Part shown: in pieces, positions 8,035-16,825 of the stretch
Layout of the letters: each line of letters starts with the position of its first letter
Position numbering within the stretch: position 1 is the stretch's first letter
Assembly: GCF_003597125.1 (NCBI RefSeq)
Contig: NZ_QYYA01000001.1
Location: 186,001 to 250,000 of the forward strand
Origin: Alcanivorax profundi
GTDB taxonomy: Bacteria > Pseudomonadota > Gammaproteobacteria > Pseudomonadales > Alcanivoracaceae
DNA: 64,000 nt
Direction of reading: 5' to 3'
Notes under the pieces: model-generated
Told to the model about the DNA's origin: nothing
Seen by the model: only the letters and a program-made list of their open reading frames with translations
Databases searched by the model: none
Made by a program: the position numbers and the translations under genes

Positions 8035-10275
8035 ATGTCTGAGCCACTCTTCAATCGCATCGCCATCATCGGCCTCGGCCTGATCGGTGGCTCCTTCGCC
8101 GCTGCCGCCCGCGAAAATGGCTTGGCACGATCCATCGTGGCGGGTTCCCGCTCGGCGCGTACCCTGGAGCAGGGCATAGCCCTGGGGGTGGTCGATGACG
8201 GCAGCCAGGATCTGGCCGAAGCCGTGAAAGGTGCGGACCTGGTCTTTGTTTCTACCCCCGTGTCGGCCATGGGCAAGGTGCTGGCGGCGCTGAAACCCGG
8301 GCTGTCCCGTACCGCGATTGTCACCGATGGCGGCAGTGTGAAGGGTAACGTGATCAGCGCCGCCCGGCAGGCGCTGGGTGAGCACTACTCACGCTTCGTC
8401 CCCGGCCATCCCATCGCGGGCAAGGAAAAGAGCGGTGTCAGCGCGGCCGACGCCACGCTGTACCGGGATCACCGGGTCATCCTCACGCCCACGGACGACA
8501 CCGATCCGGCCGCCACGGCGAAAGTCCGCGCTATCTGGACCGCCATGGGGGCCGAAGTGCTGCAGATGTCGCCGCAGTATCACGACCAGGTGCTGGCAGA
8601 AACCAGCCATTTGCCGCATCTTCTTGCGTTTTCGCTGGTGGATACCCTGGCCCGGCAGGGGGATTCCAACGAGATTTTCCGCTATGCTGCCGGCGGTTTT
8701 CGCGACTTCACCCGCATTGCCAGCTCCGACCCGGTGATGTGGCACGACATCTTTCGCGAGAACAAGGCGGCGTTATTGCAGGCTCTGGGCCTGTTCAGCG
8801 ACGGTATCGACCGCTTCCGCGACGCCGTGGAAAAAGGGGATTCCGATGCCCTGATGGGCATCATGACCCGTGCCAATTCGGCCCGGGCACACTTTATGGC
8901 CATGAACGGGCGCACGTCCTACACCCGCGCCCAATTAGGTGAAGACAGCATCATGACAGATTCAAGCAAGGCCAACCCGACCTACCTGATGACTCCGGGT
9001 GGCAAGCTCAATGGCCGCATTCGCGTGCCGGGCGACAAATCCATGTCCCACCGTTCCATCATGCTGGGTTCTCTCGCAGATGGGGTAACGGAAGTCGAAG
9101 GCTTCCTGGAAGGCGAAGACGCCTTGGCGACCTTGCAGGCGTTCCGCGATATGGGCGTGGTGATTGAAGGCCCGGCGAATGGGCAGGTGACCATCCATGG
9201 GGTCGGGCTAAACGGCCTCAAAGCGCCGGAAAAACCCCTCTACATGGGTAACTCCGGTACCTCCATGCGTCTGCTTACCGGCTTGCTGGCGGGGCAGGCT
9301 TTCGATGTGGAGCTGACCGGGGATGCTTCCCTGTCCAAGCGTCCCATGGAACGGGTGGCCAAACCCCTGCGGGAAATGGGTGCCCAGATCACCACCGGCA
9401 ACGAAGGTCGCCCGCCGGTGCGTATCCGCGGTGGCCAGCCGCTCAAGGCGATTCACTATGACCTGCCCATGGCTTCTGCCCAGGTGAAATCCGCGGTACT
9501 GCTGGGCGGCCTGTATGCCGAAGGCGAAACCTCGGTGACCGAGCCGGCACCGACGCGGGACCACACCGAGCGCATGCTGGGTGGCTTTGGTTATGCGGTG
9601 CGTCGCGATGGCGCCACCAGCGCGGTCAACGGCGGTGGCAAGCTGACGGCCTGCAAACTGGAAGTGCCGGCGGATATTTCCTCCGCCGCGTTCTTCCTGG
9701 TCGGCGCTTCCATTGCCGAAGGCAGTGACGTGACCCTGCCGCACGTGGGCATTAACCCCACCCGGACCGGCGTGATCGATATTCTCAAGCTGATGGGGGC
9801 CGATATTCGCCTGGAAAACCAGCGGGATGCCGGTGGTGAGCCGGTGGCTGATATCGTGGTCAAATCCGCGCCGTTGAAAGGCATCGTGATTCCGGAGGCG
9901 TTGGTGCCTCTGGCCATTGATGAATTCCCGGCCATTTTCATTGCTGCCGCCTGCGCCGAGGGTGACACCATCCTGCACGGCGCTGAAGAGCTGCGCGTGA
10001 AGGAATCCGACCGCATTCAGGTGATGGCCGACGGCCTGGCCGCGCTGGGTGTGGACCATGAGGTGTTTGACGACGGTATCCGCATTACGGGTGGGGCGTT
10101 CGGCGGTGGGGAAGTGCAATCCCACGGCGATCACCGCATCGCCATGAGCTTTGCCATGGCAGCCCTGCGTGCCAATGGCCCTATCACCATCCATGATTGC
10201 GCCAATGTGGCCACCAGCTTCCCGGGTTTTGCCCAGCTGGCCGGTCATGCCGGCCTGAATCTGGAGGTGAAATGA
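8035..10275 (+). CDS. Fused prephenate dehydrogenase / 3-phosphoshikimate 1-carboxyvinyltransferase (TyrA-AroA)
   Basis: A 746-aa two-enzyme fusion. Residues 1 to about 295 are an NAD(P)-dependent prephenate/arogenate dehydrogenase: the Rossmann motif IIGLGLIGGSFA, the catalytic-histidine region FVPGHPIAGKEKSG, and ETSHLPHLLAF. From about residue 307 (internal ATG at 8953) the EPSP synthase follows, with GDKSMSHRSIMLG, LYMGNSGTSMRLLTGLLAG, the ...SAQVKSAVLLGGLYAEG substrate loop, and EELRVKESDR near the end. It therefore links the shikimate pathway to tyrosine synthesis in one polypeptide, an arrangement known from pseudomonads. The ATG at 8035 is preferred over the GTG one codon earlier. The stop overlaps the cmk start (ATGA). 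Confidence 0.93.
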   Translation: MSEPLFNRIAIIGLGLIGGSFAAAARENGLARSIVAGSRSARTLEQGIALGVVDDGSQDLAEAVKGADLVFVSTPVSAMGKVLAALKPGLSRTAIVTDGGSVKGNVISAARQALGEHYSRFVPGHPIAGKEKSGVSAADATLYRDHRVILTPTDDTDPAATAKVRAIWTAMGAEVLQMSPQYHDQVLAETSHLPHLLAFSLVDTLARQGDSNEIFRYAAGGFRDFTRIASSDPVMWHDIFRENKAALLQALGLFSDGIDRFRDAVEKGDSDALMGIMTRANSARAHFMAMNGRTSYTRAQLGEDSIMTDSSKANPTYLMTPGGKLNGRIRVPGDKSMSHRSIMLGSLADGVTEVEGFLEGEDALATLQAFRDMGVVIEGPANGQVTIHGVGLNGLKAPEKPLYMGNSGTSMRLLTGLLAGQAFDVELTGDASLSKRPMERVAKPLREMGAQITTGNEGRPPVRIRGGQPLKAIHYDLPMASAQVKSAVLLGGLYAEGETSVTEPAPTRDHTERMLGGFGYAVRRDGATSAVNGGGKLTACKLEVPADISSAAFFLVGASIAEGSDVTLPHVGINPTRTGVIDILKLMGADIRLENQRDAGGEPVADIVVKSAPLKGIVIPEALVPLAIDEFPAIFIAAACAEGDTILHGAEELRVKESDRIQVMADGLAALGVDHEVFDDGIRITGGAFGGGEVQSHGDHRIAMSFAMAALRANGPITIHDCANVATSFPGFAQLAGHAGLNLEVK

Positions 10276-10949
10276 GCCAGGCGGCAGTATTGACCATCGA
10301 TGGGCCGGTGTCTTCCGGCAAAGGCACCGTGGCCAGGCTGGTGGCTGCACGCATGGGCTGGCATCTTCTGGATTCCGGGGCGCTGTATCGTGTCCTGGGT
10401 TATCATGCGAGAAATCAAGGGGTTGCGTTGGATGACGAGCCCCGCCTGGTCGACATGGCCAAGGCTCTGCCAGTGCGCTTTGTGGAGCAACAGGGCGATA
10501 CGGCGGTGATTCTGGCCGGTGAGGATGTCTCCAACATCATTCGTCAGGAAAGCGTTGGCGAGCTGGCCAGCCAGGTTGCGGTTCTGCAGCCGGTTCGCGA
10601 TGCACTGCTGGCCCGTCAGCGGGCCTTTGCCGAGTCTCCCGGGCTGGTGGCTGACGGTCGCGATATGGGCACCGTGGTGTTTACCTCCGCCCCTCTCAAG
10701 ATCTACCTCACCGCCAGCGCTGAAGAGCGCGCCAGACGGCGCTTTGAGCAGTTGAAGGAGAAGGGCTTTGGTGCTACCCTCGCGACCCTTGTTGAGGACA
10801 TCCGCACCCGGGATGACCGTGACATGAACCGTGAGGTGGCGCCATTGCGCCCGGCAGACGATGCCGTGGTGATTGATTCCACAACGCTTTCGGTTGATGA
10901 CGTGGTTAACCGGATTCTCGACGAGGCTGCGGCTCGCCAGTTGGCCTGA
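10272..10949 (+). CDS. cmk: Cytidylate kinase
   Basis: Phosphorylates CMP/dCMP using ATP. The 225-aa protein starts MSQAAVLTIDGPVSSGKGT, with the P-loop GPVSSGKGT at about residues 10-18. LLDSGALYR and ADGRDMGTVVF form the CMP-binding region, and the lid sequence ARRRFEQLKEKG and RDDRDMNREVAPL follow. The start codon overlaps the tyrA-aroA stop by 4 nt, so translational coupling is likely. rpsA follows, as in most gammaproteobacteria. Confidence 0.95.
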   Translation: MSQAAVLTIDGPVSSGKGTVARLVAARMGWHLLDSGALYRVLGYHARNQGVALDDEPRLVDMAKALPVRFVEQQGDTAVILAGEDVSNIIRQESVGELASQVAVLQPVRDALLARQRAFAESPGLVADGRDMGTVVFTSAPLKIYLTASAEERARRRFEQLKEKGFGATLATLVEDIRTRDDRDMNREVAPLRPADDAVVIDSTTLSVDDVVNRILDEAAARQLA

Positions 10950-11124
10950 CCCGCAGTGAGCACCTATCGACACCCTTCGGCAGTCCCTGCCGCGGGGTAA
11001 TTGCGATTCCGTGTAAAGCGGCTGATCTGTCACTCCCTCACAAAGTAAGCCAGCTGGGGAGGGCGGGTCCAATTATCCATAACCCATGTCTGCTGGTTGG
11101 CATGTGAATTAAACCGAGAGACAC

Positions 11125-12807
11125 ATGACTGAATCTTTTGCTGATCTTTTTGAAGAAAGCCTCAAGGACCTCGACGTTGCTCGTGGCTCCATCATTAAAG
11201 GCACCGTGGTATCCATCGACAGCGATTGGGTAACTGTTAACGCGGGCCTGAAATCCGAAGGCATTATTGCCCGTGACGAATTCGTTAACGAGGCAGGCGA
11301 ACTGGAAATCGCTGAAGGCGATGAAGTCGACGTAGCCGTAGACGCCATCGACGATGGCATGGGCTTCACCCGCCTGTCCCGTGAAAAAGCCAAGCGCGCC
11401 GAAGTGTGGGGCGAGCTGGAAAAAGCTTTCGACGAAGACGAGATCGTAAAAGGTCAGATCTCTGGCAAGGTAAAAGGCGGTTTCACCGTCGATATCGGCC
11501 CGATCCGTGCGTTCCTGCCGGGCTCTCTGGTAGACATCCGTCCGGTGCGCGACGTTGCTCACCTGGAAGGCAAAGAGCTGGACTTCAAAGTCATCAAGCT
11601 GGATCCGAAGCGCAACAACGTTGTGGTTTCCCGTCGTGCGGTGATGGAAGCCGAGCACAGCGCAGAGCGTGAGCAGCTGCTCGAATCCCTGCAGGAAGGC
11701 ATGGAAGTCAAGGGTATCGTGAAGAACCTGACCGACTACGGTGCGTTCGTAGACCTGGGCGGCATCGACGGCCTGCTGCACATCACCGATATGGCCTGGA
11801 AGCGTATCAAGCATCCGAGCGAAATCGTGGAAGTTGGCCAGGAAATCGACGTCAAGGTACTGAAGTTCGACCGCGAGAAGATGCGTGTTTCCCTGGGGCT
11901 GAAGCAGCTGGGCGAAGATCCGTGGCACGACATCGTGGGCAAGTACCCGGAAGGTGCCAAGGTGAAAGCCAAGGTAACCAACCTGACCGATTACGGCTGT
12001 TTCGCCGAGATCGAAGAAGGTGTAGAGGGTCTGGTTCACGTTTCCGAAATGGATTGGACCAACAAGAACATCCACCCGTCCAAGGTTGTAGAGATCGGCG
12101 ACGAAGTGGAAGTGATGATCCTGGACATCGACGAAGATCGTCGTCGTATCTCCCTGGGTATCAAGCAGTGTCAGTCCAACCCGTGGGATGCCTTCGAGCA
12201 GAAATACCAGAAAGGCGAGCGCATTTCCGGCAAGATCAAGTCCATCACTGACTTCGGTATCTTCATCGGTCTGGAAGGCGGTATCGACGGTCTGGTGCAC
12301 CTGTCCGACATCTCTTGGGAAGAGCAGGGCGAAGATGCCGTGCGTAACTTCAACAAGGGTGACGAGCTGGAAACCGTGGTTCTGTCCATCGATGCAGAGC
12401 GCGAAAGAATTTCCTTGGGTATCAAGCAGTTGACAGACGATCCGTTTGCTCAGTATGTTGCTGCTAACGACAAGGGCGCAATTGTTAAGGGCAAGGTCAC
12501 TGCGGTAGACGCGAAAGCGGCCACCGTGGAGCTGGCTGAGAATGTCGAAGGTACCCTGCGTGCCAGCGAAATCAGCCGCGACCGCGTTAACGATGCAACC
12601 GAAGTGCTCAACGTGGGCGACGAAGTGGAAGCCAAGATCGTCAACGTTGATCGCAAGAACCGTGCACTGAGCTTGTCCATCAAAGCGAAGGATCAGGCTG
12701 ATGAGCGTGAGGCCATGGACAACCTGCAAGAACAGCAGGATGCCAACGCGCCGAAGACCATCGGTGATCTGATCAAGCAGCAGATGGAAAACAGCAACGA
12801 GTCTTAA
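11125..12807 (+). CDS. rpsA: 30S ribosomal protein S1
   Basis: 560 aa, the normal length for a six-S1-domain protein that delivers structured mRNA to the 30S subunit. It begins [21 protein letters not shown]. The S1 OB-fold repeats can be followed by the recurring pattern [25 protein letters not shown]...., with repeats at about residues 20, 105, 190, 275, 365 and 450. The 175-nt leader after cmk has no gene. It is the usual place for a separate promoter and S1 autoregulation, though neither is proven here. Codon use is strongly biased to GAC/GGC/CTG codons, as expected for a highly expressed gene. Confidence 0.97.
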   Translation: MTESFADLFEESLKDLDVARGSIIKGTVVSIDSDWVTVNAGLKSEGIIARDEFVNEAGELEIAEGDEVDVAVDAIDDGMGFTRLSREKAKRAEVWGELEKAFDEDEIVKGQISGKVKGGFTVDIGPIRAFLPGSLVDIRPVRDVAHLEGKELDFKVIKLDPKRNNVVVSRRAVMEAEHSAEREQLLESLQEGMEVKGIVKNLTDYGAFVDLGGIDGLLHITDMAWKRIKHPSEIVEVGQEIDVKVLKFDREKMRVSLGLKQLGEDPWHDIVGKYPEGAKVKAKVTNLTDYGCFAEIEEGVEGLVHVSEMDWTNKNIHPSKVVEIGDEVEVMILDIDEDRRRISLGIKQCQSNPWDAFEQKYQKGERISGKIKSITDFGIFIGLEGGIDGLVHLSDISWEEQGEDAVRNFNKGDELETVVLSIDAERERISLGIKQLTDDPFAQYVAANDKGAIVKGKVTAVDAKAATVELAENVEGTLRASEISRDRVNDATEVLNVGDEVEAKIVNVDRKNRALSLSIKAKDQADEREAMDNLQEQQDANAPKTIGDLIKQQMENSNES

Positions 12808-12820
12808 TCGGCTCCTCCCC

Positions 12821-12842
12821 GGGGTCGGCATTCGCCGACCCC
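12821..12842 (+). terminator. GC-rich hairpin between rpsA and ihfB
   Basis: GGGGTCGG and CCGACCCC form an 8-bp perfect stem with a CATTCG loop, 14 nt after the rpsA stop. There is no U-tract, so it is more likely an attenuator or 3' stabiliser than a full intrinsic terminator. Confidence 0.45.
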
Positions 12843-12873
12843 ACTGGGCAGGGAGCCCAGGGAGCAAGCTGTA

Positions 12874-13224
12874 ATGGCGTTAACCAAGTCAGAACTGATT
12901 GAGCGGATTGCCGACCGGCAAACCCAACTGTCACCCAAGGATGTGGAACTGGCAGTCAAAACGCTGATCGAACAAATGGCCGATTCCCTGGCCGGCGGAG
13001 GTCGTATCGAAATACGCGGCTTCGGCAGTTTTTCCCTCCATTTCCGCGCACCCCGCGTGGGCCGTAATCCCAAGACCGGTGCCAGCGTCGAGCTGCACGG
13101 CAAGTATGTTCCCCATTTCAAGCCAGGCAAGGAATTGCGCGAACGCGTAAACGAATCCCTGCAAATGGATGCCGGGGAAGAATCCGATAGCGGCGATGCC
13201 GGTGGCCAGGCGGCTGCCAGCTAA
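12874..13224 (+). CDS. ihfB: Integration host factor subunit beta
   Basis: 116-aa DNA-bending protein of the HU/IHF family. [19 protein letters not shown] opens the helical body, [21 protein letters not shown] is the arm entry, and [12 protein letters not shown] holds the DNA-intercalating Pro in the RNPKTG arm motif. The C-terminal tail ([15 protein letters not shown]) is an extra low-complexity extension beyond the roughly 95-residue core. It lies directly downstream of rpsA, the conserved order. Confidence 0.95.
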   Translation: MALTKSELIERIADRQTQLSPKDVELAVKTLIEQMADSLAGGGRIEIRGFGSFSLHFRAPRVGRNPKTGASVELHGKYVPHFKPGKELRERVNESLQMDAGEESDSGDAGGQAAAS

Positions 13225-13270
13225 TTCGTATCCTGCGCTAGGCCGGCATAGCCGGTGAGGGAGTCCTGAC

Positions 13271-13501
13271 ATGCGTAACCTGTATCGCATCGTGGTCATA
13301 CTGGCGGCGGTGGCCATCTTCTTTATCGCTTTTCTGTTTGTGACCAGTAACCGTGAAGCGGTCACACTGGATCTGGTGCTCTATAACCTGCAATGGGATG
13401 TGTCCCTCGGTGTGCTGGTGATTGGAGTTCTGGCTATTGGCCTGTTGACCGGGCTGGTGGCGGGTATCGGTCTGCGTGGTATCAAGAGCCTGTTTTCATG
13501 A
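13271..13501 (+). CDS. lapA: LapA family inner-membrane protein (DUF1049)
   Basis: 76-aa protein with two membrane segments (about residues 6-25 and 43-66) separated by the short polar stretch TSNREAVTLDLVLYNLQWDV, typical of LapA. LapA works with LapB (YciM) in regulating LPS synthesis through FtsH-mediated LpxC turnover. The stop overlaps the next start (ATGA), so it is co-translated with lapB. Confidence 0.85.
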   Translation: MRNLYRIVVILAAVAIFFIAFLFVTSNREAVTLDLVLYNLQWDVSLGVLVIGVLAIGLLTGLVAGIGLRGIKSLFS

Positions 13502-14667
13502 GCGAATCCCTGTGGTTGATGCCGCTGTTCTTTGTTGCCATTGCAGCGGGTTTTTTTCTCGGGCGGCGTGAAAGCAAGCGCCGCCAGCGTCGTCGCATGG
13601 CCTCCTTGTCCAAGGACTATGTGGCGGGGATCAACTTTTTCCTGAATGAAGAGCCCGACAAGGGTATCGAAGCCTTGCTGAACGGACTGGATGTGGGCTC
13701 TGAAGGGCTCGATACCCACCTTGCGCTGGGCAAGCTGTTTCGCAAGCGGGGTGAATTTGACCGCGCCGCGCAACTGCACACCCATCTGCTGGAGCATGGC
13801 GATTTTTCTCGTTCGGTCCAGGAAGAAATCCAGCTGGAGCTTGCCCAGGATTACCTGGCCAGCGGTATTTTTGATCTGGCCGAGCAGGTTTTGCTGGAAA
13901 TGCTGGATCAGGACTGCGAAGCCAAGGATGAAGTCTGTCGGCAGCTTATGGGCCTGTACGAGCAGGAGCGTGACTGGGTCAACGCCATTAGCATGGGTGA
14001 GCGGCTGATTAAGAACAGCCCGCAATTGGCCTCGGTGCTGGCGCAGTATTGCTGTGAGCAAGCGGACAACCTGAAAAAGGACAAGGACATCAATCCGGCC
14101 CGTCGCATGTTGCGCCGTGCGCTGTCATTCGATAATGACTGTGTACGTGCCAGCTTTCAGGAAGGCGAGCTGGAAATGGACGAGCAGAACTGGGAAGCCG
14201 CGATTCAGGCTTTCCAGCGTATCTGGACCCAGGACAGCGATTTCTTCGACGAGGTGCTGGACAAGCTGCGCAGTTGTTATCAGGCCCAGGATAAGGATGA
14301 GCACTTCATCCAGATGCTGGCTGACTACAGTGCAGAAAAACCCAGCACAAACCGCATCCTGCTGCTGTCAGAGGCGTTGAAAACCCGCTATGGCGATAAG
14401 GAAGCGGCAGACTTTATCGGCGAGTACATGAAGGCCAATCCGTCGGTGCGTGGTCTCAACAAGATTCTCGACATGAGTCTGGCCGGCATTGCCGAAGGTG
14501 AAGCGCGCGAGCATCTGGACGCTCTTCGCCAACTGTCTGAAAAATTGGTGAACAACAAGAGTCTCTACAAATGCCGTCGCTGCGGGTTCGAAACCCCGCT
14601 GATGCAATGGCGCTGCCCAAGCTGCAAACGCTGGGGTACCATCAAACCGGTGGTGAAGGAGGTTTGA
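13498..14667 (+). CDS. lapB: Lipopolysaccharide assembly protein B (YciM)
   Basis: 389-aa membrane-anchored TPR protein. An N-terminal transmembrane helix (MPLFFVAIAAGFFLG) is followed by SKRRQRRRMASLSKDYVAGINFFLNE and tandem TPR-like helices to about residue 350. It ends in a rubredoxin-like zinc knuckle, CRRCGF ... CPSCKRWGT, with the four cysteines present. Known role: it acts with FtsH and LapA to control LpxC and thus LPS amount. Start at 13498, in the ATGA overlap with lapA. Confidence 0.92.
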   Translation: MSESLWLMPLFFVAIAAGFFLGRRESKRRQRRRMASLSKDYVAGINFFLNEEPDKGIEALLNGLDVGSEGLDTHLALGKLFRKRGEFDRAAQLHTHLLEHGDFSRSVQEEIQLELAQDYLASGIFDLAEQVLLEMLDQDCEAKDEVCRQLMGLYEQERDWVNAISMGERLIKNSPQLASVLAQYCCEQADNLKKDKDINPARRMLRRALSFDNDCVRASFQEGELEMDEQNWEAAIQAFQRIWTQDSDFFDEVLDKLRSCYQAQDKDEHFIQMLADYSAEKPSTNRILLLSEALKTRYGDKEAADFIGEYMKANPSVRGLNKILDMSLAGIAEGEAREHLDALRQLSEKLVNNKSLYKCRRCGFETPLMQWRCPSCKRWGTIKPVVKEV

Positions 14668-14760
14668 AAGCAGCTATCAGCTATCTGCTGTGAGCTACGA
14701 GCTATCGCCCGATCAAGAAAGGCTGAAAAGTTCTTGATCCCTCGGCGTTTTTACGAAGCC

Positions 14761-14798
14761 GCTCCTGCAGTCTGCTATCACGCATTGCCTGCAGGAGC
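14761..14798. repeat. Short palindrome upstream of pyrF
   Basis: GCTCCTGCAG (14761-14770) is reverse-complemented at 14789-14798. It resembles the core of the REP family at 4273 and 21463. Immediately before it, GATCAAGAA (14711-14719) and TTCTTGATC (14731-14739) form another hairpin after lapB. The 208-nt lapB-pyrF gap otherwise shows only AGCTATCAGCTATCTGC-type short repeats. Confidence 0.45.
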
Positions 14799-14875
14799 CA
14801 AAGCCAGGCCATTCTTGAACCACTGCCAAGCAGCGCCTACCATAGCCCCGCCTACCCACCACTCAGGAAGCCACC

Positions 14876-15571
14876 ATGCCTATCTCCAGCCCTGTTGTTG
14901 TCGCTCTGGATTACCCCGATCAGGCTCAGGCCCTGGCCATGGCAGACCAGCTGGACCCAGCCAAGGTGCGCGTGAAGGTCGGCAAGGAAATCTTTACCCG
15001 CAGTGGCCCGGCGGTGGTTGAGGCCTTGCATGGCAAAGGGTTTGAGGTATTTCTGGACCTCAAATTTCACGATATCCCGAATACGGTTGCCGGTGCCGTG
15101 GCAGCGGCTGCCGATATGGGGGTGTGGATGGTCAACGTGCACGCTGGCGGTGGCCAGCGGATGATGGAAGCCGCCGCGAACGCGATTGCCAATCACCGTA
15201 CCCGGCCGCTGCTGATTGCCGTCACCGTGCTCACCAGCATGGACCGTACTGACCTGTCGCAGATCGGGATCGTGGATGAACCGCAGGTTCAGGTGCGCCG
15301 CCTGGCCGAGCTGTCGAAAGCGTCAGGGATGGATGGCGTCGTGTGTTCTGCTCAGGAAGCCAGCTTGCTGAAACAGGCGTGTGGCCAGAATTTCGCGCTG
15401 GTCACGCCGGGGATTCGCCCAGCGGGGAGTGATGCCGGAGACCAGCGTCGGGTACTGACGCCCGTGCAAGCACGCGATGCCGGGGTGGATTACATGGTGA
15501 TCGGCCGACCCATTACCCAATCTGCAGAACCTACATTGGTTGTCGACGAAATATTACAGAGCCTGGCCTGA
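14876..15571 (+). CDS. pyrF: Orotidine 5'-phosphate decarboxylase
   Basis: Last step of UMP synthesis. The 231-aa TIM barrel opens [20 protein letters not shown]. It contains the phosphate/orotate-binding [14 protein letters not shown], the catalytic Asp-Lys-Asp segment in [16 protein letters not shown], and the C-terminal phosphate-gripping region VTPGIRP followed by [12 protein letters not shown]. The length and motif order are those of the bacterial PyrF family. Confidence 0.96.
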   Translation: MPISSPVVVALDYPDQAQALAMADQLDPAKVRVKVGKEIFTRSGPAVVEALHGKGFEVFLDLKFHDIPNTVAGAVAAAADMGVWMVNVHAGGGQRMMEAAANAIANHRTRPLLIAVTVLTSMDRTDLSQIGIVDEPQVQVRRLAELSKASGMDGVVCSAQEASLLKQACGQNFALVTPGIRPAGSDAGDQRRVLTPVQARDAGVDYMVIGRPITQSAEPTLVVDEILQSLA

Positions 15572-15659
15572 TAGGCTGACAACGATTACCCCAGCTGGCT
15601 GATAAACGCCATTGAAAGGGCCTTTTATTGTGCCATCTCCAACTATAAGGAGATCAATC

Positions 15660-15974
15660 ATGAAAGGATTTCAGATCGCACTTACCCTTCTTACGCTGGC
15701 CTTGAGTGGTCTGTCGTTTGCTGTCGAAAGCTCCCCTGAACCTGCTCCGGCTAGCGCTGAGGCCAGCGCCACCATGCCCGACCGGGTCAATCTCAATACC
15801 GCCGACGTTGACCAGTTGCAGTCTTTGAAAGGCGTAGGCCCGAAAACAGCAGAATCAATTATTCAGTGGCGGGATGCGAACGGTCCCTTCACCAGTGTGG
15901 AGCAGCTGCTGGTGGTGAAAGGCGTCGGAGAAAAGACGCTGGCTGGCTTGCGAGACAGTATTACAGTGCAGTAA
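15660..15974 (+). CDS. ComEA family helix-hairpin-helix protein
   Basis: 104-aa exported small DNA-binding protein. A signal peptide (MKGFQIALTLLTLALSGLSFA) is followed by a Pro/Ala/Ser linker and a ComEA domain with two HhH motifs: VNLNTADVDQLQSLKGVGPKTAESI and FTSVEQLLVVKGVGEKTL (partial quotes). Family role: periplasmic DNA binding, sometimes in competence. The start at 15660 is supported by AAGGAG 10 nt upstream. No other competence genes are adjacent, so a role in DNA uptake is only possible. Confidence 0.88.
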   Translation: MKGFQIALTLLTLALSGLSFAVESSPEPAPASAEASATMPDRVNLNTADVDQLQSLKGVGPKTAESIIQWRDANGPFTSVEQLLVVKGVGEKTLAGLRDSITVQ

Positions 15975-16052
15975 CGTCTGCCCGGGGCTGGCGCTTCGCT
16001 GGCCTGCCAGGGGGGCAGTACGGCCCCTCTGGTGCACGGATGCCGGGGAATT

Positions 16053-16793
16053 ATGGTGAAAAAGACTTACGGTTTACTGCTGTGCCTGGGCGCACTGATC
16101 ACAGGATGTACCACTAATACGGTATCGATCCCCGACAATCACTACAGCGATGCCTATCGTGGTGTGCCGTCACCGGCATCGATATTGTTGTTACCCATTT
16201 CGCCTGACAAGGACGAATACCGTCATGGTGTAAGCGCTGTGACCCATTTGCTGGTGGAGGATCTGCAAACCCGCCATACCGTGGAAACAGTGTCTGTCCC
16301 CGTGTTTAACGCTTCCTGGCAACAGGCCATTGAAGACGTCGGCGGCATTTACTCTGCTACCTCTGGTGAGTTTGATCGAGAGCGCTACTTCCGAGCTGTC
16401 GAAGAGCTGTTACAGGAGCTTAATCCAGAGGGCGATCATGACATCGTGATTTTTCCCGCTTTGGTAGAGCGCCAGGCGCAGAGCACGGGTAAATACGCAA
16501 CATGGGACGGAGTCAGACGCGCCAATATTACCGATGGGCTCGATAATGCCCGCTTCTCTCGCTGGCACGGCAGTGTCGGGGCGGTATCATTACAGCTAAA
16601 CAGTTTCGATGGTCAGGGGCGCTGGTTGGCCACCAGTTATGGTGGATTGGTATTGCCGCACTTCTACACAATCAAAGACAAGATTCCACGCACCCACCTG
16701 AAAGATGACATGTTTGCGGATGAGAATGCGCTTGAGGAAGGTGTGCGACTGGCGGTAGTGCCTTTGCTGGGGCCCGTAGTGAAAAACAAGTAG
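16053..16793 (+). CDS. Putative outer-membrane lipoprotein, GNA1162/DUF799-like
   Basis: 246 aa with lipoprotein signal peptide MVKKTYGLLLCLGALITGC; the lipobox LITGC puts the lipidated Cys at about residue 19. The mature part has SILLLPISPDKDEYRHGVSA and later an HDIVIFPALVERQAQ strand-rich core. This resembles the neisserial GNA1162/DUF799 lipoprotein fold by eye, which I treat as tentative. The start at 16053 follows GGGGAA. It faces the next gene convergently. Confidence 0.7.
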   Translation: MVKKTYGLLLCLGALITGCTTNTVSIPDNHYSDAYRGVPSPASILLLPISPDKDEYRHGVSAVTHLLVEDLQTRHTVETVSVPVFNASWQQAIEDVGGIYSATSGEFDRERYFRAVEELLQELNPEGDHDIVIFPALVERQAQSTGKYATWDGVRRANITDGLDNARFSRWHGSVGAVSLQLNSFDGQGRWLATSYGGLVLPHFYTIKDKIPRTHLKDDMFADENALEEGVRLAVVPLLGPVVKNK

Positions 16794-16800
16794 CCTGCAG

Positions 16801-16817
16801 GAGGGGCAGGGCCCCTC
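16801..16817. terminator. Hairpin between convergent genes
   Basis: GAGGGGC and GCCCCTC form a 7-bp stem with a 3-nt loop, 8 nt after the lipoprotein stop and 9 nt before the end of the minus-strand hydrolase. The position suits a shared stop signal. There is no U-tract. Confidence 0.35.
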
Positions 16818-16825
16818 CACAGTGG

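Noticed and set aside
11038-12867. 609-codon open frame on the minus strand
   Set aside because: Shadow of rpsA, whose strong codon bias keeps the opposite strand open.
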